Source: Agapanthus africanus (lineage: Eukaryota; Streptophyta; Magnoliopsida; Asparagales; Amaryllidaceae). Taken from it: a DNA stretch of 64,000 nt. Every line of letters starts with the position of its first letter. The first letter of the stretch is position 1. The stretch spans positions 826,018,353-826,082,352 of the forward strand of contig CM057338.1 in NCBI GenBank assembly GCA_030015575.1, in the 5' to 3' direction. The translations under genes were made by a program, and so were the position numbers. This document shows, piece after piece, positions 13,011 through 25,449 of this stretch. Below the pieces are notes generated by a model. That model had not been told where the DNA came from, ran no database searches, and worked only from the letters and a program-made list of their open reading frames with translations.

Positions 13011-13220
13011 AAAAATGAGCGAGAAATAGAAAACAAATGAGAGCAAAAATCCTACTTCATCATCCTCATCTATCCTTGCCATTTAGATGAGAGTGTTCAC
13101 TTCATTTAGTGAGTGAGAGCTTGTGTTAAAGAAACTTCAAGGTAGATCATCATTGTTATCAAAGATCGGAAGCAAGCATGCATCTTTCTCTTCGTGGAGC
13201 CTCTCGAAGAGAAAGATAGA
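13011..13220 (+). repeat. Duplicated LTR fragment of about 210 bp
   Basis: It is almost identical to 12389-12598 inside the solo LTR just upstream (for example 'gagaaatagaaaacaaatga' and 'catctttctcttcgtggag'). Only a handful of bases differ. It sits directly before a family C leader that lacks its own LTR. Confidence 0.8.
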
Positions 13221-14276
13221 TGGTCAAAAAATTATTTCAAGCATCTTAGAAATCCGTGCAGGCGATTTTATGGGTACACAAAAATTTTGGGCTCATGATT
13301 CCCCTAAAGCACCGCGGATACGCCACACTTAGCCTCTATTGGCGGCGGTTCCGCGGCTGTTTAGTGGCAACGGGCATCCAGTTTTTTTCTGTAGCTCAAT
13401 TACGTGGAATTGTGATTTTCTGTTTTGGCCCAGGTTTTAGTGAAGTGTTGTTTTGCTATTGGGGCCAATTTATAACTTAGTTGATCGATATTTTAAGTGT
13501 GCATTTAACAGTACATACATTTCTATCTGCGAACGTGAATGTCACTTGATCGGTAAACTCATCTAATTGCTATATGTCTTTTAGACGGGTTTGCGAACGT
13601 GACATTCACGTTGATATTCTGTGATGTGCTGTGATGTTGGTTGGATTGTCGTGGTGGATAGCAATGGTGTAATGATAGTACAGTTGTTTTCATTTGTACA
13701 TTTGATATTGCGGGGCGAGCGTCCGACATGTGGACTGCCGTCACTGCCAGTTTGTATATTATTCTTTTGGGGCACGACCAGGTTGAGGTCGATGTCACTC
13801 TTGTATATTATTTTCTTTTCTGTACTAGGATTACCCCGCGGAGGAGTGCACGAATAGACGGATTCTAGAGGGCAACTGGTCCGCATCTCATGGCGTTAGG
13901 ACGGAGGGGACCTTACTCTAGAATTGGTGGGCTATTCGCCGCACTCGTAGGGGGTATAGGATGACCCAAGAGGGGCGCTCAAGTTACCGGATTCCATGAA
14001 GTGCTGGGTGGCCCATTCATGTTGCTGAAGGGGGCTGCCTCGCTTCTGGTTTTGCGGGTAACTTGCCGCGCTCGTAGGGGTCTAGGTTTTCATTGCACAG
14101 GCTATCCACACGACAGGGAACGTCGGGTCTCACTTGCGGCTCAAGTGAAACCCAGGGCTCCAGATTATCCACCATTCTGTGTTGCTTCTGTGTTGTTTCT
14201 GTGATGTTGCTTTATATCATGCCTCGGACGAATGTTATATATATATTTATATATACTAGTAGATGTTGTATATGTT

Positions 14277-14345
14277 TTGCACCCACGCTAGTCCAGCCCC
14301 CACTCTGTCGTTAGTTAAGTAACCTAACGGGTGATGACGGGGCCC
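14277..14345 (+). other. Conserved leader block
   Basis: The block from 'tttgcacccacgctagtcca' through 'gttaagtaacctaacgggtg' recurs at about 33511-33580 and 62380-62450 (plus) and 50740-50805 (minus). GTTAG and CTAAC within it can pair. It is one of the best conserved parts of these leaders. Confidence 0.65.
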
Positions 14346-14514
14346 AGTGGCGAATGCGGATGGCATATACGTACATTTTATTTTCGTTCTTTTCTGGTGT
14401 GATTATTTGATGGGACTGCATTGATTCTTATCAATGCAAGGATAAAACAAACCTATATATGATGTTGTTGGAACCAAGTTTTTAAAAATTGACATTACAG
14501 ACGTTCTCTTTTGC

Positions 14515-14748
14515 CTTGCATCATGGTATTCATTTTGGAATATCCTGCACCTCATTCGACAAGGCAAGGGCCGAGATCCCTTCATCGGGAGTGACCCCTT
14601 GGGTAAAAGTTTGCGTCAACGTAATAACTTTACTATAGTCGATTATTTTTGCTTTGCATCGTGGTATTCAGTTTGGGATATCCTGCACCCCATTCGACGG
14701 GGAAAGAGCCGAGATCCCTTCACCGAGAGTGACCTCTTTAGCAAAAGT
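14515..14748 (+). repeat. Twin hairpin module in the leader
   Basis: Two related units follow each other. Unit 1 pairs CAAGGG (14565-14570) with CCCTTG (14596-14601); unit 2 pairs AAAGAG (14703-14708) with CTCTTT (14734-14739). Both enclose an inner TCCC ttcacc GGGA-like stem. The outer stems differ at several positions but both pair fully. Confidence 0.75.
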
Positions 14749-14874
14749 TTTCGCCACTATATATTTATAAAAACCACTTGGATTCCTTCAACGATATCAA
14801 GTTCATTACTTTAAAGGTTTTTCGCCAAAAACCAGCCGTAGCCCTCCATCATTTCGGATAAATAGTGCATAGTA

Positions 14875-15110
14875 TTCGTGCGGTGTTTGTTGGCCAAAGT
14901 CAAGGCATCGTGTGCGGTTGCTGTGTATTGCTTGTCTGTTGCATGGATATGCATTGGTTTAGGACAGTCGTACCACTTTGTTGGCCAAAGTCAAGGGTGT
15001 GTGCGGGTGGATCTAAATCAATCAGGACAATGACGGGAAGAACTTGACTTGCGGGTTATGATTTGTTGGCCAAAGTCAAGGTCATAAACCGCTTGGGGTA
15101 AAAATCATAT
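14875..15110 (+). other. Three-hairpin leader module (TTGRC/GTCAA)
   Basis: The sequence TTGGCCAAAGTCAAGG occurs three times, at 14890-14905, 14981-14996 and 15066-15081. The third is enclosed by TTATGA (15056-15061) and TCATAA (15082-15087). The module recurs in six elements of the window with different loops and different outer stems. Confidence 0.8.
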
Positions 15111-15489
15111 CGGGAGTTTCAAACATACAGGAAACTTGCCAGGCCTGCGCATACCTTCTGGAGTGTCGTGACTTAAGTGGCTTCCATCAAGTTATCATGC
15201 GATGATAGTTGGATCCCGATTCCCACTGATGAGTAGGATTACTCCTCGGGTGATTCCGACTAATTCTCCTTTTGGGTTTGGAGGAGAATTTGAGGAAACA
15301 GTGGGAGCCATCCAGATTAGATAAAGTGATTGACCATTCTGATCTAGGTTAGAGTGCACGCTGAGTGTTTCTTTTCTCTCTCTCTCTGGCTGCGACTATG
15401 ACCCGACCTTTGACTAAAACTCATGAAATCAAGTTAGCTGAACCTTCTTAAAACACTTTGAATTTTGGAATGTCACGGTGTCGCATACA

Positions 15490-16135
15490 TAATTGCCACT
15501 TCTATATCACCTTTGCATTTCTCCAGAACACCCTGTATTACTACGAATATCCACTTCCATTGGATAAATACATCGTATAGTTAAATATGAACTCGAAGGA
15601 ACTTTTTCGAGGATGGATTATGGTTCTGGAGAGAATGAATAGGATTATTCGGTTGTCTTTTCTCTTTACCTTCTCTCAGGTTGTGAGGGCTCCTAGGATT
15701 AGGAGAGGGTACACCTATTGAGTTTATTGGATAATCTTCTTTCAAACCATAGATAGGTGCCGAACGGTGGGGAAGGAAGAAAACCAATTAAGCTTAAGTG
15801 TAGTTTACAGAAGGTAATAAGTAAAGACATATAAAGGGATTAGAAAAATGGCAAAAGAAATTGCGACCACCATCTTTCACGACAAAGATCGAGTATACCC
15901 CTGCCACTCCTACATCCACTTTGCTTTTCTCTAGAACACTCCATATCACTATGGATATCCACTTCCATTGGATATGCCATCGTATAGTTGCATACGAACT
16001 CGAAGTAATTCGTTCCAGATTCGGGGATGGTTTCCGGTGCAAGAGAAATTTGGATACGATTATTCAGATGTCTTTTCTCTTTACCTTCTCTCAGGTTGCG
16101 AAGGCTCCTAGGATTAGGAGAGTACACCTATTACG
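15490..16135 (+). repeat. Tandem repeat of about 404 bp in place of gag (second unit cut)
   Basis: Units start near 15531 and 15935 ('cctgtattactacgaatatc' against 'ccatatcactatggatatcc'). Each contains 'ttaccttctctcaggttg' and 'cctaggattaggaga'. The same two-unit arrangement is present at 34200-34990 (plus) and 20690-21400 (minus). No reading frame is kept. Confidence 0.75.
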
Positions 16136-18226
16136 TGTAAGTACACGGTACCGCCCAGGCCGTCTGACAGACGCCAAATGCGGAACAAAAACTTTTAAAC
16201 TGGCGCTATCGTATACTATAACCCGGATCTGCCATTAAAGCTAAACTAACAAACTACAAAGTGGGTAGAAATGTTATACTGAACGATCCGAGTCCTTCGG
16301 TCTTCAACCATCATCCCACGCTTTGTTACGGCTGCTCCGATCTACCGAATCTCCAGTCTTCTCGTCCAGGTGGCACCACGTCGACGGATCTTTAAACGGA
16401 CTCCCGCCTCTGAACCGAGGCAACTCGATCATCAAGTTTGCTAAAAGAGATGACTAAGATTGATGTAGAGAAAGAGTAGAACACTTTGCCTTGTTACGTC
16501 CAAAGCCATGGACGAACGGTTAATGAAGTTGCCTTTTGGATCGAATGGAAATGAGAAATGGATCACATCTAATTTCTATCAACCAAAAACATAGTCTTTT
16601 TCCAAAATGAAGCACCACCTCCTTTTACAAGAGGGGCCGGCCACTTATAGAAGGGGGGTGAGTGTAGTAGGAGGGAGTGGTGACCACAAGGATAAAGATC
16701 ATGAAGAAATATCCAAAGCTTTACAAAATGCATTAATGGAAACAAATGAGTCACTTAACATTTAATGCAAAAAGAATGACTCATTAAAACACCTCACCAA
16801 ATCATTAAATGCAATGAGTGACTCACTAATCCTAGTCACCATCCAAGAAGCTTCCACACTCATCCAATGAAAAGATAAATCCGTATATAACCGAATGTTT
16901 AATACGGGTGATAGAAAACTGGAAACTGACAACTTCCAAAAGCGATCCCGAAACGAATTTCAGGATAACCCCGTAACAGTATAAACATACCCGCATTTGT
17001 ATTACGACCGAATACAAATGCAACTGAGACAAAGATATTATATCTACACAGTATAATACTCAGACCTGGCTTAAACCAAAGCCTACCAGTATTATCTGCC
17101 CGAAATATAACACGTGCGAGTAAACGCACGTGCATTTTCCGAACCCTGCCATAAAACCATACGGCCTCTACAACGTTTCGCCCGAACTTGGGAAAGTGTC
17201 TGTGGGGGACTCTAATGACTCATCAACACACTGGCACTGGGTATTACCTCTAGCACGTCAGAGGTACAAGCTGTACGTAACGGTTGCCTATGTATTGATT
17301 GTAAGGGAAGCTGACGAGCGAACTCATCCAGAAACCCTACTGAGCCTGGCAGTGACAATATCCGTACAGTCCGGTCCGTTCGTCTAAGAGTATCACATAT
17401 TGAGTCTAGGGGGGTGGATAAAGTCAGACCCATAATAACGCGATAAATCATGTCGGTATGAAGCCCATCACCACCTGAGAAACTACTGATCCAAATCAGT
17501 AATTCTCCACTATCTCGGCCGAGGATTTCTAGTGATGGCCACCCGTGCACTGTGAGACATCAACCCCCAATACCGGGAGAGACGAATCCCCGACGATCCG
17601 CTCACAGACTCCATGTGGCTTGGGACTGTACCCAAAAAATACCTGTTTGCACGTCTCCTTTGAGCGTGGTAGGGTAGAAATCAAAGCACAGTGGGAACTC
17701 ACACGAGACAAATGACGATCTCAGGTCGACAAACTAACCTGTACACATGTCACCAGGGAACTGCTATCTGACGATATATATAATACCAACTAGCATGTTC
17801 CCGGCGAGTCCTGTCCGGTGTACTCAATGAGCACCTGTATACATCTTAGGTGAACCAACTGACACCAATGTCTTGTGAGACCGGCCACCGCCCCTCGTCG
17901 GGGTCTCGACTGTATACACTAGTCTACTCTGGAGTATCGATGCCCAGTCTCGAAACTCCTACGACTAGGGACACTTTAAGGATGTGCTTACAGACCCCAG
18001 CTCCCACGTATATGATCGCCATCATACTGCTGGCAGTCAAGCAAGAACCCTATGGGCTCTATCAACATGCAATAGTGAACTAAAGCATGTATACGATGAT
18101 AAAGACAAACCAGATAGCATACTATCATCTCGAGTAAGACAGTCATGTCGGTATAGGTCCTCCCTCAATCATTGCAATCACGTACCTGCGATCCAATAAT
18201 TGACTTAGAGGGCACTATATCCAACC
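16136..18226 (-). mobile_element. Family C 3' LTR, minus strand
   Basis: Starts tgtaagtacacggtaccgcc and runs to ...atatccaacc, where family C LTRs have ...ccaaca; the last base of the expected CA end appears mutated. The purine tract (minus-strand AAGTGGGAGAT) follows at 18227, so this is the 3' LTR of an element whose internal region lies to the right. It contains the GGTATAATACC-type hairpin (here eroded, around 17755-17803). Length 2091 bp. Confidence 0.85.
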
Positions 18227-18227
18227 A

Positions 18228-19480
18228 TCTCCCACTTGCACTTAAGGCTATTATTGCGATGACGCATACTCATAGCCTCAGTGAGTGGATCCTCCCTGAT
18301 GTTTCTTTCTATGTCTCTCTTAATCTCAAGTTCGCGGAGAAAGCCATCTCCCGAATCGAGTAATACCTGTCTTAGAATATGTCTGGATATCTGATGGGAC
18401 CTAGTTCATAAATGAACTCTAAATCCAAACTTCTTAGACTGTAGTGATCACTGAACCTAATTAGTATCTAGCACCATGCCTTCCATAGTATCCTCTTGGA
18501 CCACCTGTCCATAATACTGTCCCTCGTCTGAAGGAAAACTATAACTCTGACAATCACTCTGTCATACATGTCACCTTTGAAGCCTGGAATGATAACCATT
18601 TCCCGAAGGAGGCTGCCGTCATCAAATCCATAGAACATGCACTTATGTTCTAAAACTGCTTCCTTATGTTTCTTCAGGATTGGATTAATATAAACTTATT
18701 GCATCTAGTGCAAAAACAACATCTGGTGTGGTACTTGATATCTCACGATTGACTCAATTGCCTAAGCAAGTGATCTGCCAATCATACACATCTCTCTCCC
18801 CTTTAGTCAGTAAGACACCTTTAGAGAGGGTGACTCCATCACCTGCAGGTACACCACCATGCCAGGAGTCATCTATTCTAAAATACTATTAGAATACTGT
18901 CAAAGTACCCATATTGGGAAGCTACCCAAATCTAGATCTAAAAACATAGATCTAGTAACCAGAATGTCTGATATTATATCCATGTCCTTTGTGGAGAAAC
19001 AACTGTGTGACGACCAAAGTACAACCGATCGTAGTATAGGAATTTTACTTCCTACTCTGTGTATGTCAACCAAATACCAGGACATCGCACCCTACTACCT
19101 TCTTAACAGATCCATCCGCTATTCTGATGAAGTCAAAGCCATGACTGTTACATCAAAATTAGATGATCTTATCTCCGCTATATCTGCTCAAACCTATAAA
19201 TAGACATAGGCTACTTGTCCACTATGCTTCTGCTGCTCCCACTGACCACAACAACCCTCTGGCAGAATAATATATACGTACACTTCTAAAGCTAGTTTAG
19301 AACGACGCTATACATAACCTCCTGCCCGGTCTCATAGCCTGGAACAACCATAGTGTCAAGTCTGGGTAAACAAGAACCTTCCTGTCACCGTCCTTGAGGC
19401 TACCGGAGTACCTCTCGGGTGTCTGAGGTTACCCACCATATCTGCAGAGTAGCTAATGGAATGTCAAACCTGATTGAATA
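18228..19480 (-). pseudogene. Relic of copia RT/RNaseH (family C)
   Basis: On the minus strand, fragments matching the C-terminal pol of the family D element can be followed: the RNaseH end next to the purine tract, a stretch like 'GVTLS...' near 18815-18840, and a relic of the Pro-Glu-Arg-Tyr linker near 19405-19430. The RT core with YVDD is not recognisable. Many stops and indels are present. The same decayed layout is seen in the plus-strand copy at 36200-37560, so most decay predates both insertions. The open frame on the opposite strand (18859-19203) is not considered a gene. Confidence 0.55.
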
Positions 19481-20689
19481 TATAGGTCCTATTAAATTTT
19501 CCATAATCGTTTGCGGTTCTGGAATCTCTTCCAGTTCTACCATACTCCCACTGCTGTTTTCTGAAAAAAATCTATTTTACTAAAACTGTGGTGAGTCAAG
19601 AACAATATCACTATTGATCTTCCAGATGGTAGAAAATCAACCCTTGACGAAGTCAGGGTCAACCCACAAACTGCCATTACAGAAACGTGCCTTGAGTTAT
19701 CCAGTGTCTGGTTTTAAGCATAAGCTGGATAACTCCCTGAATCTTAACATCGTTAAGATATGAACTATTCTATATTCAATATAGAAACCTTGGCACTTAT
19801 TTAATTGGAACCAGATTCAAATCCATGCAGCTGTCTCCAGTGCATATCAACTTAATGGAGAGAGGCTAATCAGCATTACTCAACTTAGGAATCCATCCAA
19901 TTATGAGTAACCTGAAAGAGAAACAAGTTTCTCAAAACCATTAATATCATCTGAATACCATTCACAAGAATCTACATCTTCGATCTCTTTGAAGAATCCC
20001 GATACCTGCGACATCTGGTTCTCTACTTTATTCTTATACCCATAACTTCTCAAAACTTAGACATTGTATTTCTACGAAACACTTGTCTAAAAACTAGAGA
20101 AGTCATAAGTAAACATAACATAGTACGAGGACCAACCCCTTTGTCCTGACGGACACTGGACAACATACAATACTCTGTATAAGTCCGTTGAGTTGAATAA
20201 CTCAAAACCTGTGCATCGTAGGTTGAAAACTGTACTTATGGTTAAGAACTACTCCGTTGTTCAATGCTCCTTACCCAATCGTATCTGATATAGGTAAATG
20301 TCACGGACATAATCTCAAAAAGTTATATCTCAGTTTATAAAAATAAATGTACAGATATATCATTTTGAAATTGGTGCATAACAACGGATATTCAAAAACC
20401 AAATACATGCCGTCTGGCAAAAACTCAGGCGACTTCCTCAAATATCACCAATTACAATGAATTCCGATATAATGAGGATGATCACCTTATTCCCAATAAC
20501 CTACTCCCACTCATCATCTGTAAAACTATACAGATATGAGAATGAAACCTGGTAAATACATACCCTGGAGTAAGTATGTAATTGGGAAATCAGTTTTCTT
20601 TTAACAATGCACTGAAACATGAAAATGTTTCGTAGGGGTATCCTGGTATTCTTAGTAATGCCTCTTCCATAATCAAATTCATGACTTTA

Positions 20690-21400
20690 ACCGTATATTT
20701 CTTTGCCATCTCTCCAAATCCCTTTATTTGTCTTTAGTCGTTACCTTCTGTACACCTTCGTTAGGCTAAATGGTTTTCTTTCTTCCCTACCGTTCGGCAC
20801 CAGCCTATGGTTTGGAAGAAGACTATCCAGTAAGCATAATAGGTGTACTCTTCTAATCCTAGGAGTACTCGCAACTTGAGAGAAGGTGATGATAAAAGAC
20901 AACTGAATAATACCTTATTCTATTTCTCCCAAACTGGGAAAAAAACAAAGGTGAAATAGGAGTGGCGATGAAGTACGCGGTTTGGTCGTGAATGATAACA
21001 GTCGCAATTTACTTTACCCTCTTTCTAATCCCTTTATTTTGTCTTTACATATTACCTTCTGCACACCCTACTTAGGCTAATTGGTTTTCTTCATTCGCTA
21101 CCTTTCGGCACCAGCCTATGGTTTGGAATAAGACTATCCAATAAGCGTAATAGGTGTACTCTCCTAAACTAAGGAGCCCTCGCAACCTGAGAGAATGTGA
21201 TAATAAAAGACAACTGAATAAACCAATTCTATTTCTCCTGAACCTGGATCCATCCTTAAAGAAGTCCCTTCGAGTTCGTATATAACCATACGATGGATCT
21301 ATCCAATGGAAGTGGATGTCCGTAATAATACAGGGTGTTCTGAGAAATTCAAAGGGTAAAAGAAGGAGTGGTAATGACTTATGCAACTCAGAAAATCCAA
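20690..21400 (-). repeat. Family C tandem repeat (about 404-bp units) replacing gag
   Basis: Two related units lie at about 21010-21400 and 20690-21000, the second with an internal deletion. Shared blocks include 'ccgttcggcaccagcctatg' variants and 'aataggtgtactct'. Arrangement as in the other two family C copies. Confidence 0.7.
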
Positions 21401-21754
21401 AAGACAGTATTTTAAGAAGGTTCGGTCAACTTGGTCACTGAGTCATAGTCTAGGGTCGGTCAATGGTCGCTGCCAAAGAGAGAGAGAAAAGAAACACTCT
21501 GCGTGCACTCTAACCTAGATCAGAATGATTATCACTTTATCTAATCAGGAAACCTCCCACTGTAATCTCAAATTCTCCTCCAAACCCGAAAGAAGAATTA
21601 GTTGGGATCACCCGAAGAGTAAACCAACTCATCAGTGAGAATCGGGATCCAACTATCATCGCATGATAACTAGATGGAAACCACTCAAGTTATCACACTC
21701 CATAAGGTATGCGCATGCCTGGCAAGTTTCCTGTATGTTTGAAACTCCCGATGT

Positions 21755-21990
21755 GATTTTTGCCTCATGCTCTTATGACCTTGACTTTAGTCAACAAATC
21801 ATAAGTCACGTGTCAAGTTCTACCCGTCATTATCCAGATTGATTTGAACCCACCCGTACATACCCTTGACTTTAGTCAACAAGGTAATACGACTGTCCCA
21901 AACCAACGCATCTATCTATGCAACAGATGAATACCCAGCAACTACCAAACACTATGCCTTGACTTTAGTCAACAAACATAGCTTGAATAC
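21755..21990 (-). other. Three-hairpin leader module
   Basis: TTGACTTTAGTCAA occurs at 21781-21794, 21866-21879 and 21959-21972. Outer stems: CTTATGA (21772-21778) with TCATAAG (21799-21805), and CTATG (21952-21956) with CATAG (21977-21981). The loop is the same in all three copies and differs from that of other elements. Confidence 0.8.
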
Positions 21991-22113
21991 TACTGACTAT
22001 CCATAAGAAATGACGGAGGGCTACGGCTGGTTTTTGGCGAAAAACCTTTAACGTAATGAACTTGATCTCATTGAAGGAACTTGATAGCTTTTTATAAAAA
22101 TATAGTGACGAAG

Positions 22114-22345
22114 ACCTTTGCTAAAGAGGTCACTCTCGGTGAAGGGATCTCAGCTCTTTCCTCGTGGAATGAGGTGCAGGATATTCCAACTGAATACCTC
22201 GATGCAAAGCAACTTGTAATCGACTGTATTGAAGTTATTACCCTGACGCAAACTTCTGCCCAAGGGGTCTCTCCCGGTGAAGGGATATCAGCCCTTGCCT
22301 CGTCGAATGAGGTGCAGGATATTCCAACTGAATATCACTATGCAA
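22114..22345 (-). repeat. Twin hairpin module in the leader
   Basis: AAAGAG (22123-22128) pairs with CTCTTT (22154-22159), and CAAGGG (22261-22266) pairs with CCCTTG (22292-22297). Same two stem versions as in the element at 13221-16135. Confidence 0.75.
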
Positions 22346-22506
22346 AACAAAAAAGGAAACGTCTTTGTAATAACATCTTTTAAAGCTGTTCCAACAACAT
22401 CAAATATAGGTTTGTTTTACTTTGCATTGATCAGAATCAACACAGTCCCATCAATCAATCACACCAGAAAAAGAACGAAAAATAAAATGTACGTATATGC
22501 CATCTG

Positions 22507-22543
22507 TTAGGTCCACGTTACCACTCCCGGTACTTTCGGGGTC
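22507..22543 (-). repeat. 37-bp stub of an LTR end
   Basis: 'tgttaggtccacgttacc...ctttcgggg' closely resembles the first 37 bp of the family D LTR at 43546 ('tgtaagtccacgttgcgacc...'). It joins a minus-strand family C leader to plus-strand family C sequence, which suggests an LTR end left by deletion or recombination. Confidence 0.55.
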
Positions 22544-22903
22544 CAAGCGGATACTGAGGAAAGGCCTAGCGCAGGATACTGATTAAATTCAGTAGACGAT
22601 ACAGTCTGAGTAGCTTGCTGGATTTGGAGTTCATTTATGAACTGGGTCCCATCAGATATCCAGACAAATTCTAAGACAGGTATTGCTCATTTCGGGAGAT
22701 AGTTTTCTCCGCGAAGTAGAGATATAGAGAGATACAGAAAGAAACATTGGAGCGGATGCACTCACTGAGGCTATTTCTCGAACGCAATCATTTTCTAAAA
22801 CGGGCTTTGCGAAACTGATTAGTACAGAAGTTGGGTGTTCGGTATCACACGGGCTGTGAGTATGCGATATCGCAATAATTAGCCTTAAGTGAAAGTAGGA
22901 GAT
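22544..22903 (+). mobile_element. Family C internal 3' end, plus strand
   Basis: Matches 37205-37572 of the complete family C element, including a relic of the RNaseH end ('ttcatttatgaactgggtcc...tccagacaaattctaagac') and the purine tract before the LTR. It is the reverse complement of 18227-18508. Confidence 0.75.
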
Positions 22904-24940
22904 TGTTGGTTATAGTGCCCTCAAGGAAATTATCATAGTCGCGGACTTGTGATTATGATGATTGAGGCAGGACCTATACCGATAAAACAGTCTTACTCAA
23001 GATGATAGTATGCTATCTGGTTTGTCTTTATCATCATGTACATGTTGATAGAGCCCATAGGATTCTTGCTTGACTGCCAGCATTATGATGGCGATCATAT
23101 ATGTGGGAGCTGGGGTCTATAAGCACATCCTTAAATGTCCGTAGTCGTAGGAGTATCGAGACCGGGTATCGATACTCCAGTGTAGACTAGTGTATACTGA
23201 TCGAGACCCCGACGAGGGGCGGTGGCCAGGTCTCACAAGCTATTGGTGTTAGTTTGTTCACCTAAGATAGTATACAGGTGCTCATTGTGTTATGAGTACA
23301 CTGGACGGACTCGCCGAGAACCTGCTAGTTGGTATTATACCTATTGTCAGATAGCAGTTCCCAGGTGACATGTGTACAGGTTAGTCTGTCGACCTGAGAT
23401 CGTCATTTGTCTCGTGTGAGTTCCCATTGTACTTTGATTACTACCCAACCACAGCTCAAAGGAGTCGTGCAAACAGGTTTTAGTTAGGTACAGTCCCGAG
23501 CCACATGGAGGCAGTGATCGGATCGTCGGGGATTCGTCTATCCCGGTATTGGGAGTTGATGTCGCGTTGTGTACGGGTGGCCATCACCATAAATCCATGG
23601 CCATGGTAGACGAGGATTACCGATCTAGGATCGATAGTTTCTCAGAAGGTGATGGGTTACATGCCGGCACTAAATATCGCGTTGTTAGGGGTCTAACTTT
23701 ATCCACCCCCTAAACTCGATATGCGATACTCTTAGACGAACAGACCGGACTGTACGGATATTATCACTGACAGGCTCAGTAGGGGTTCAGGATGAGTTTG
23801 CTCGTCGGTCTCGCTTTCGCTCAATACCTGGGTAGCCGTTACGTACAGCTAGTGCCGCTGACGTGCTTGTGGTTAAACCCACTGCCAGCGTATTGACGAC
23901 TCTTTAGAGTCCCACACAGAGGGTTTTCACGGTTCAGGCAATATGGTGTACATGAGGCATGTTGATACATACAGGTGTCCAATTAAATATGTGCACATGC
24001 TGCGCAGACTTTAATCGGACGATTGATAATACTGGCGGCTTAGGATTAAGCCGGATTATTAAATTGGATTTTGATTTAATAATTAATATATGTATTTGTA
24101 TATACGTATTCTAGTATTATTGTTCACTATTCGTTTTCTCTCTTGGCTATTCATATTTTTTTTGTACGAATAAGCGTATATGTATTTCGGTACATGTATC
24201 GGGAAGTATTCCGTATTTTATACGGAATAACTTCTAGAAGTTTTGCCACCTCATTATTGATTTTCCATTTATGGAAATTCATTTGTTTCATAATGAGGTG
24301 GAGGGTGTGATGTGGCATGAGCATGGTTCATGGTATGGTTTTGTGCATGTAGCAATGTATGGTGCATTTGTTTATTACAATAATTGGAAAAGAAAAATGA
24401 TTTTTTTGTGGGGATGAGAGAGGGGGGCCGGCCACTATCTTTGGGTATAGGATTAATTTCATTTGCCTCATTACACTTGCATTACTCCCACTCTCTCATT
24501 CACCCAAAAAGACTTAGCAAATTTTGCTCATGCCAAAGTTCACATCCTTCTTCATCTTCTTCTTGAGTTTCTTATTGAGCTCATGGTTTGAGAGAAAATT
24601 GTAGTGACACTTTTATACACCCCCACTCTCCATCTCTAGCGATTTTGGAGCGTCGGTTGTCTCGTTCGACGAGACTGGGGCTTGCGCCGTTTCCCTCTGG
24701 TGGATCATCGGAGATGGAGGAAGACCGGCAACCAAACATCATCAAAGGATCGCTAGGAGCTTGGAATGAAGACCGAATGACTCGGATCATCTCGGTATAA
24801 TCATTCTAACTCTTAGTTAGCTCGCTAGTTTAGGTTTTAAGGTCGATCCGGAAATCGGGTAGCGGTAGCGCCGGTTTAATAAATTTTTGTTCCGCATTTT
24901 GGCCGCGTTTTGATGGCCGGGGCGCTGCCGGAACCCTTCA
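22904..24940 (+). mobile_element. Family C-type 3' LTR, plus strand
   Basis: Starts TGTTGGTTATAGTGCCCTC after the purine tract and ends ...ggaacccttca. Length 2037 bp. Contains the GGTATTATACC hairpin (about 23318-23362) and an AT hairpin near 24059-24085. It has opposite orientation to the LTR at 16136-18226. The right flank is a truncated family B LTR. Confidence 0.85.
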
Positions 24941-25449
24941 CATTTATCCACTCATTCTTATTTTCCTCTTAATAAATAATCACCCCAATTATTTTTAGGT
25001 CATAGTGTGAGTCTCATACACCCATGTTCAATATATCATCAAGCATGATACAATAATCCATTTATATATATAAATACAAATATCAAATATATATATCATT
25101 ATATATCAAGAGAAGAAAATCATTAGTGAGCTAATATTAGTTAATATATATGCATATATCAAATATATTAATATATAAAAAATTATTAAATCAACACTCA
25201 ATTCAATAATCCGGTTATATCATATATAACCGATTAATATCATTTATATGTATATCATATTATCTAATCAACACTTGATTCAATAACCCGGTTATGTCTC
25301 ATATAACCGACAACATTAGATATACAATATCAAATCAACACTTGATTCAATAATCCGGTTATATCACATATAACCTAACCGATATCAAATATCGCGATAT
25401 TAGAATACGGTATCATATACTCGTATTTAATCAAGCTCCCGCACATATC
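24941..25449 (-). mobile_element. Truncated family B LTR fragment
   Basis: Colinear with the AT-rich middle of family B LTRs (compare 26150-26540). It is cut on the left by the LTR ending at 24940 and on the right by the LTR starting at 25450. The last five bases, atatc, are the probable TSD of that insertion; the partner TSD is not visible. Confidence 0.75.
25178..25400. repeat. Triple paired-palindrome repeat
   Basis: Three units of about 65-75 bp, each with ATCAAcacTTGAT (or a variant) followed by CGGTTATAT...ATATAACCG. Other family B LTRs in the window have two units. Confidence 0.7.

Larger units (their letters stand above)
13221..16135 (+). mobile_element. Family C copia internal region, 5' truncated, plus strand
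   Basis: From 'gtcaaaaaattattt' (about 13228) the sequence follows the leader of the complete family C element from about 32440 on. It contains the leader modules and the start of the repeat region that replaces gag. The 5' LTR and PBS are missing. It is broken at 16135 by a minus-strand LTR; the expected continuation 'cttattgg' is not found nearby. Coding capacity is absent. Confidence 0.75.
18227..22506 (-). mobile_element. Family C internal region, minus strand, 5' end lost
   Basis: Colinear with 33600-37572 of the complete family C element but in reverse. In order from the LTR it has the purine tract, decayed RNaseH/RT and IN, the 404-bp repeats, and the leader with both hairpin modules. 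It stops at 22506 within the 'gtacgtatatgccatc' part of the leader, so the PBS and 5' LTR are missing. It carries no usable coding sequence. Confidence 0.75.

Noticed and set aside
15361-15390. TCTC microsatellite as an independent repeat
   Set aside because: It is the pyrimidine tract before the relic gag start common to all elements here.
18859-19203. 114-residue open frame on the plus strand, similar to a 110-residue frame at 36528-36860 on the minus strand
   Set aside because: Both are antisense to decayed RT/RNaseH in family C elements. Their similarity follows from the DNA similarity of the two copies, and the sense strand shows pol relics at the same place.
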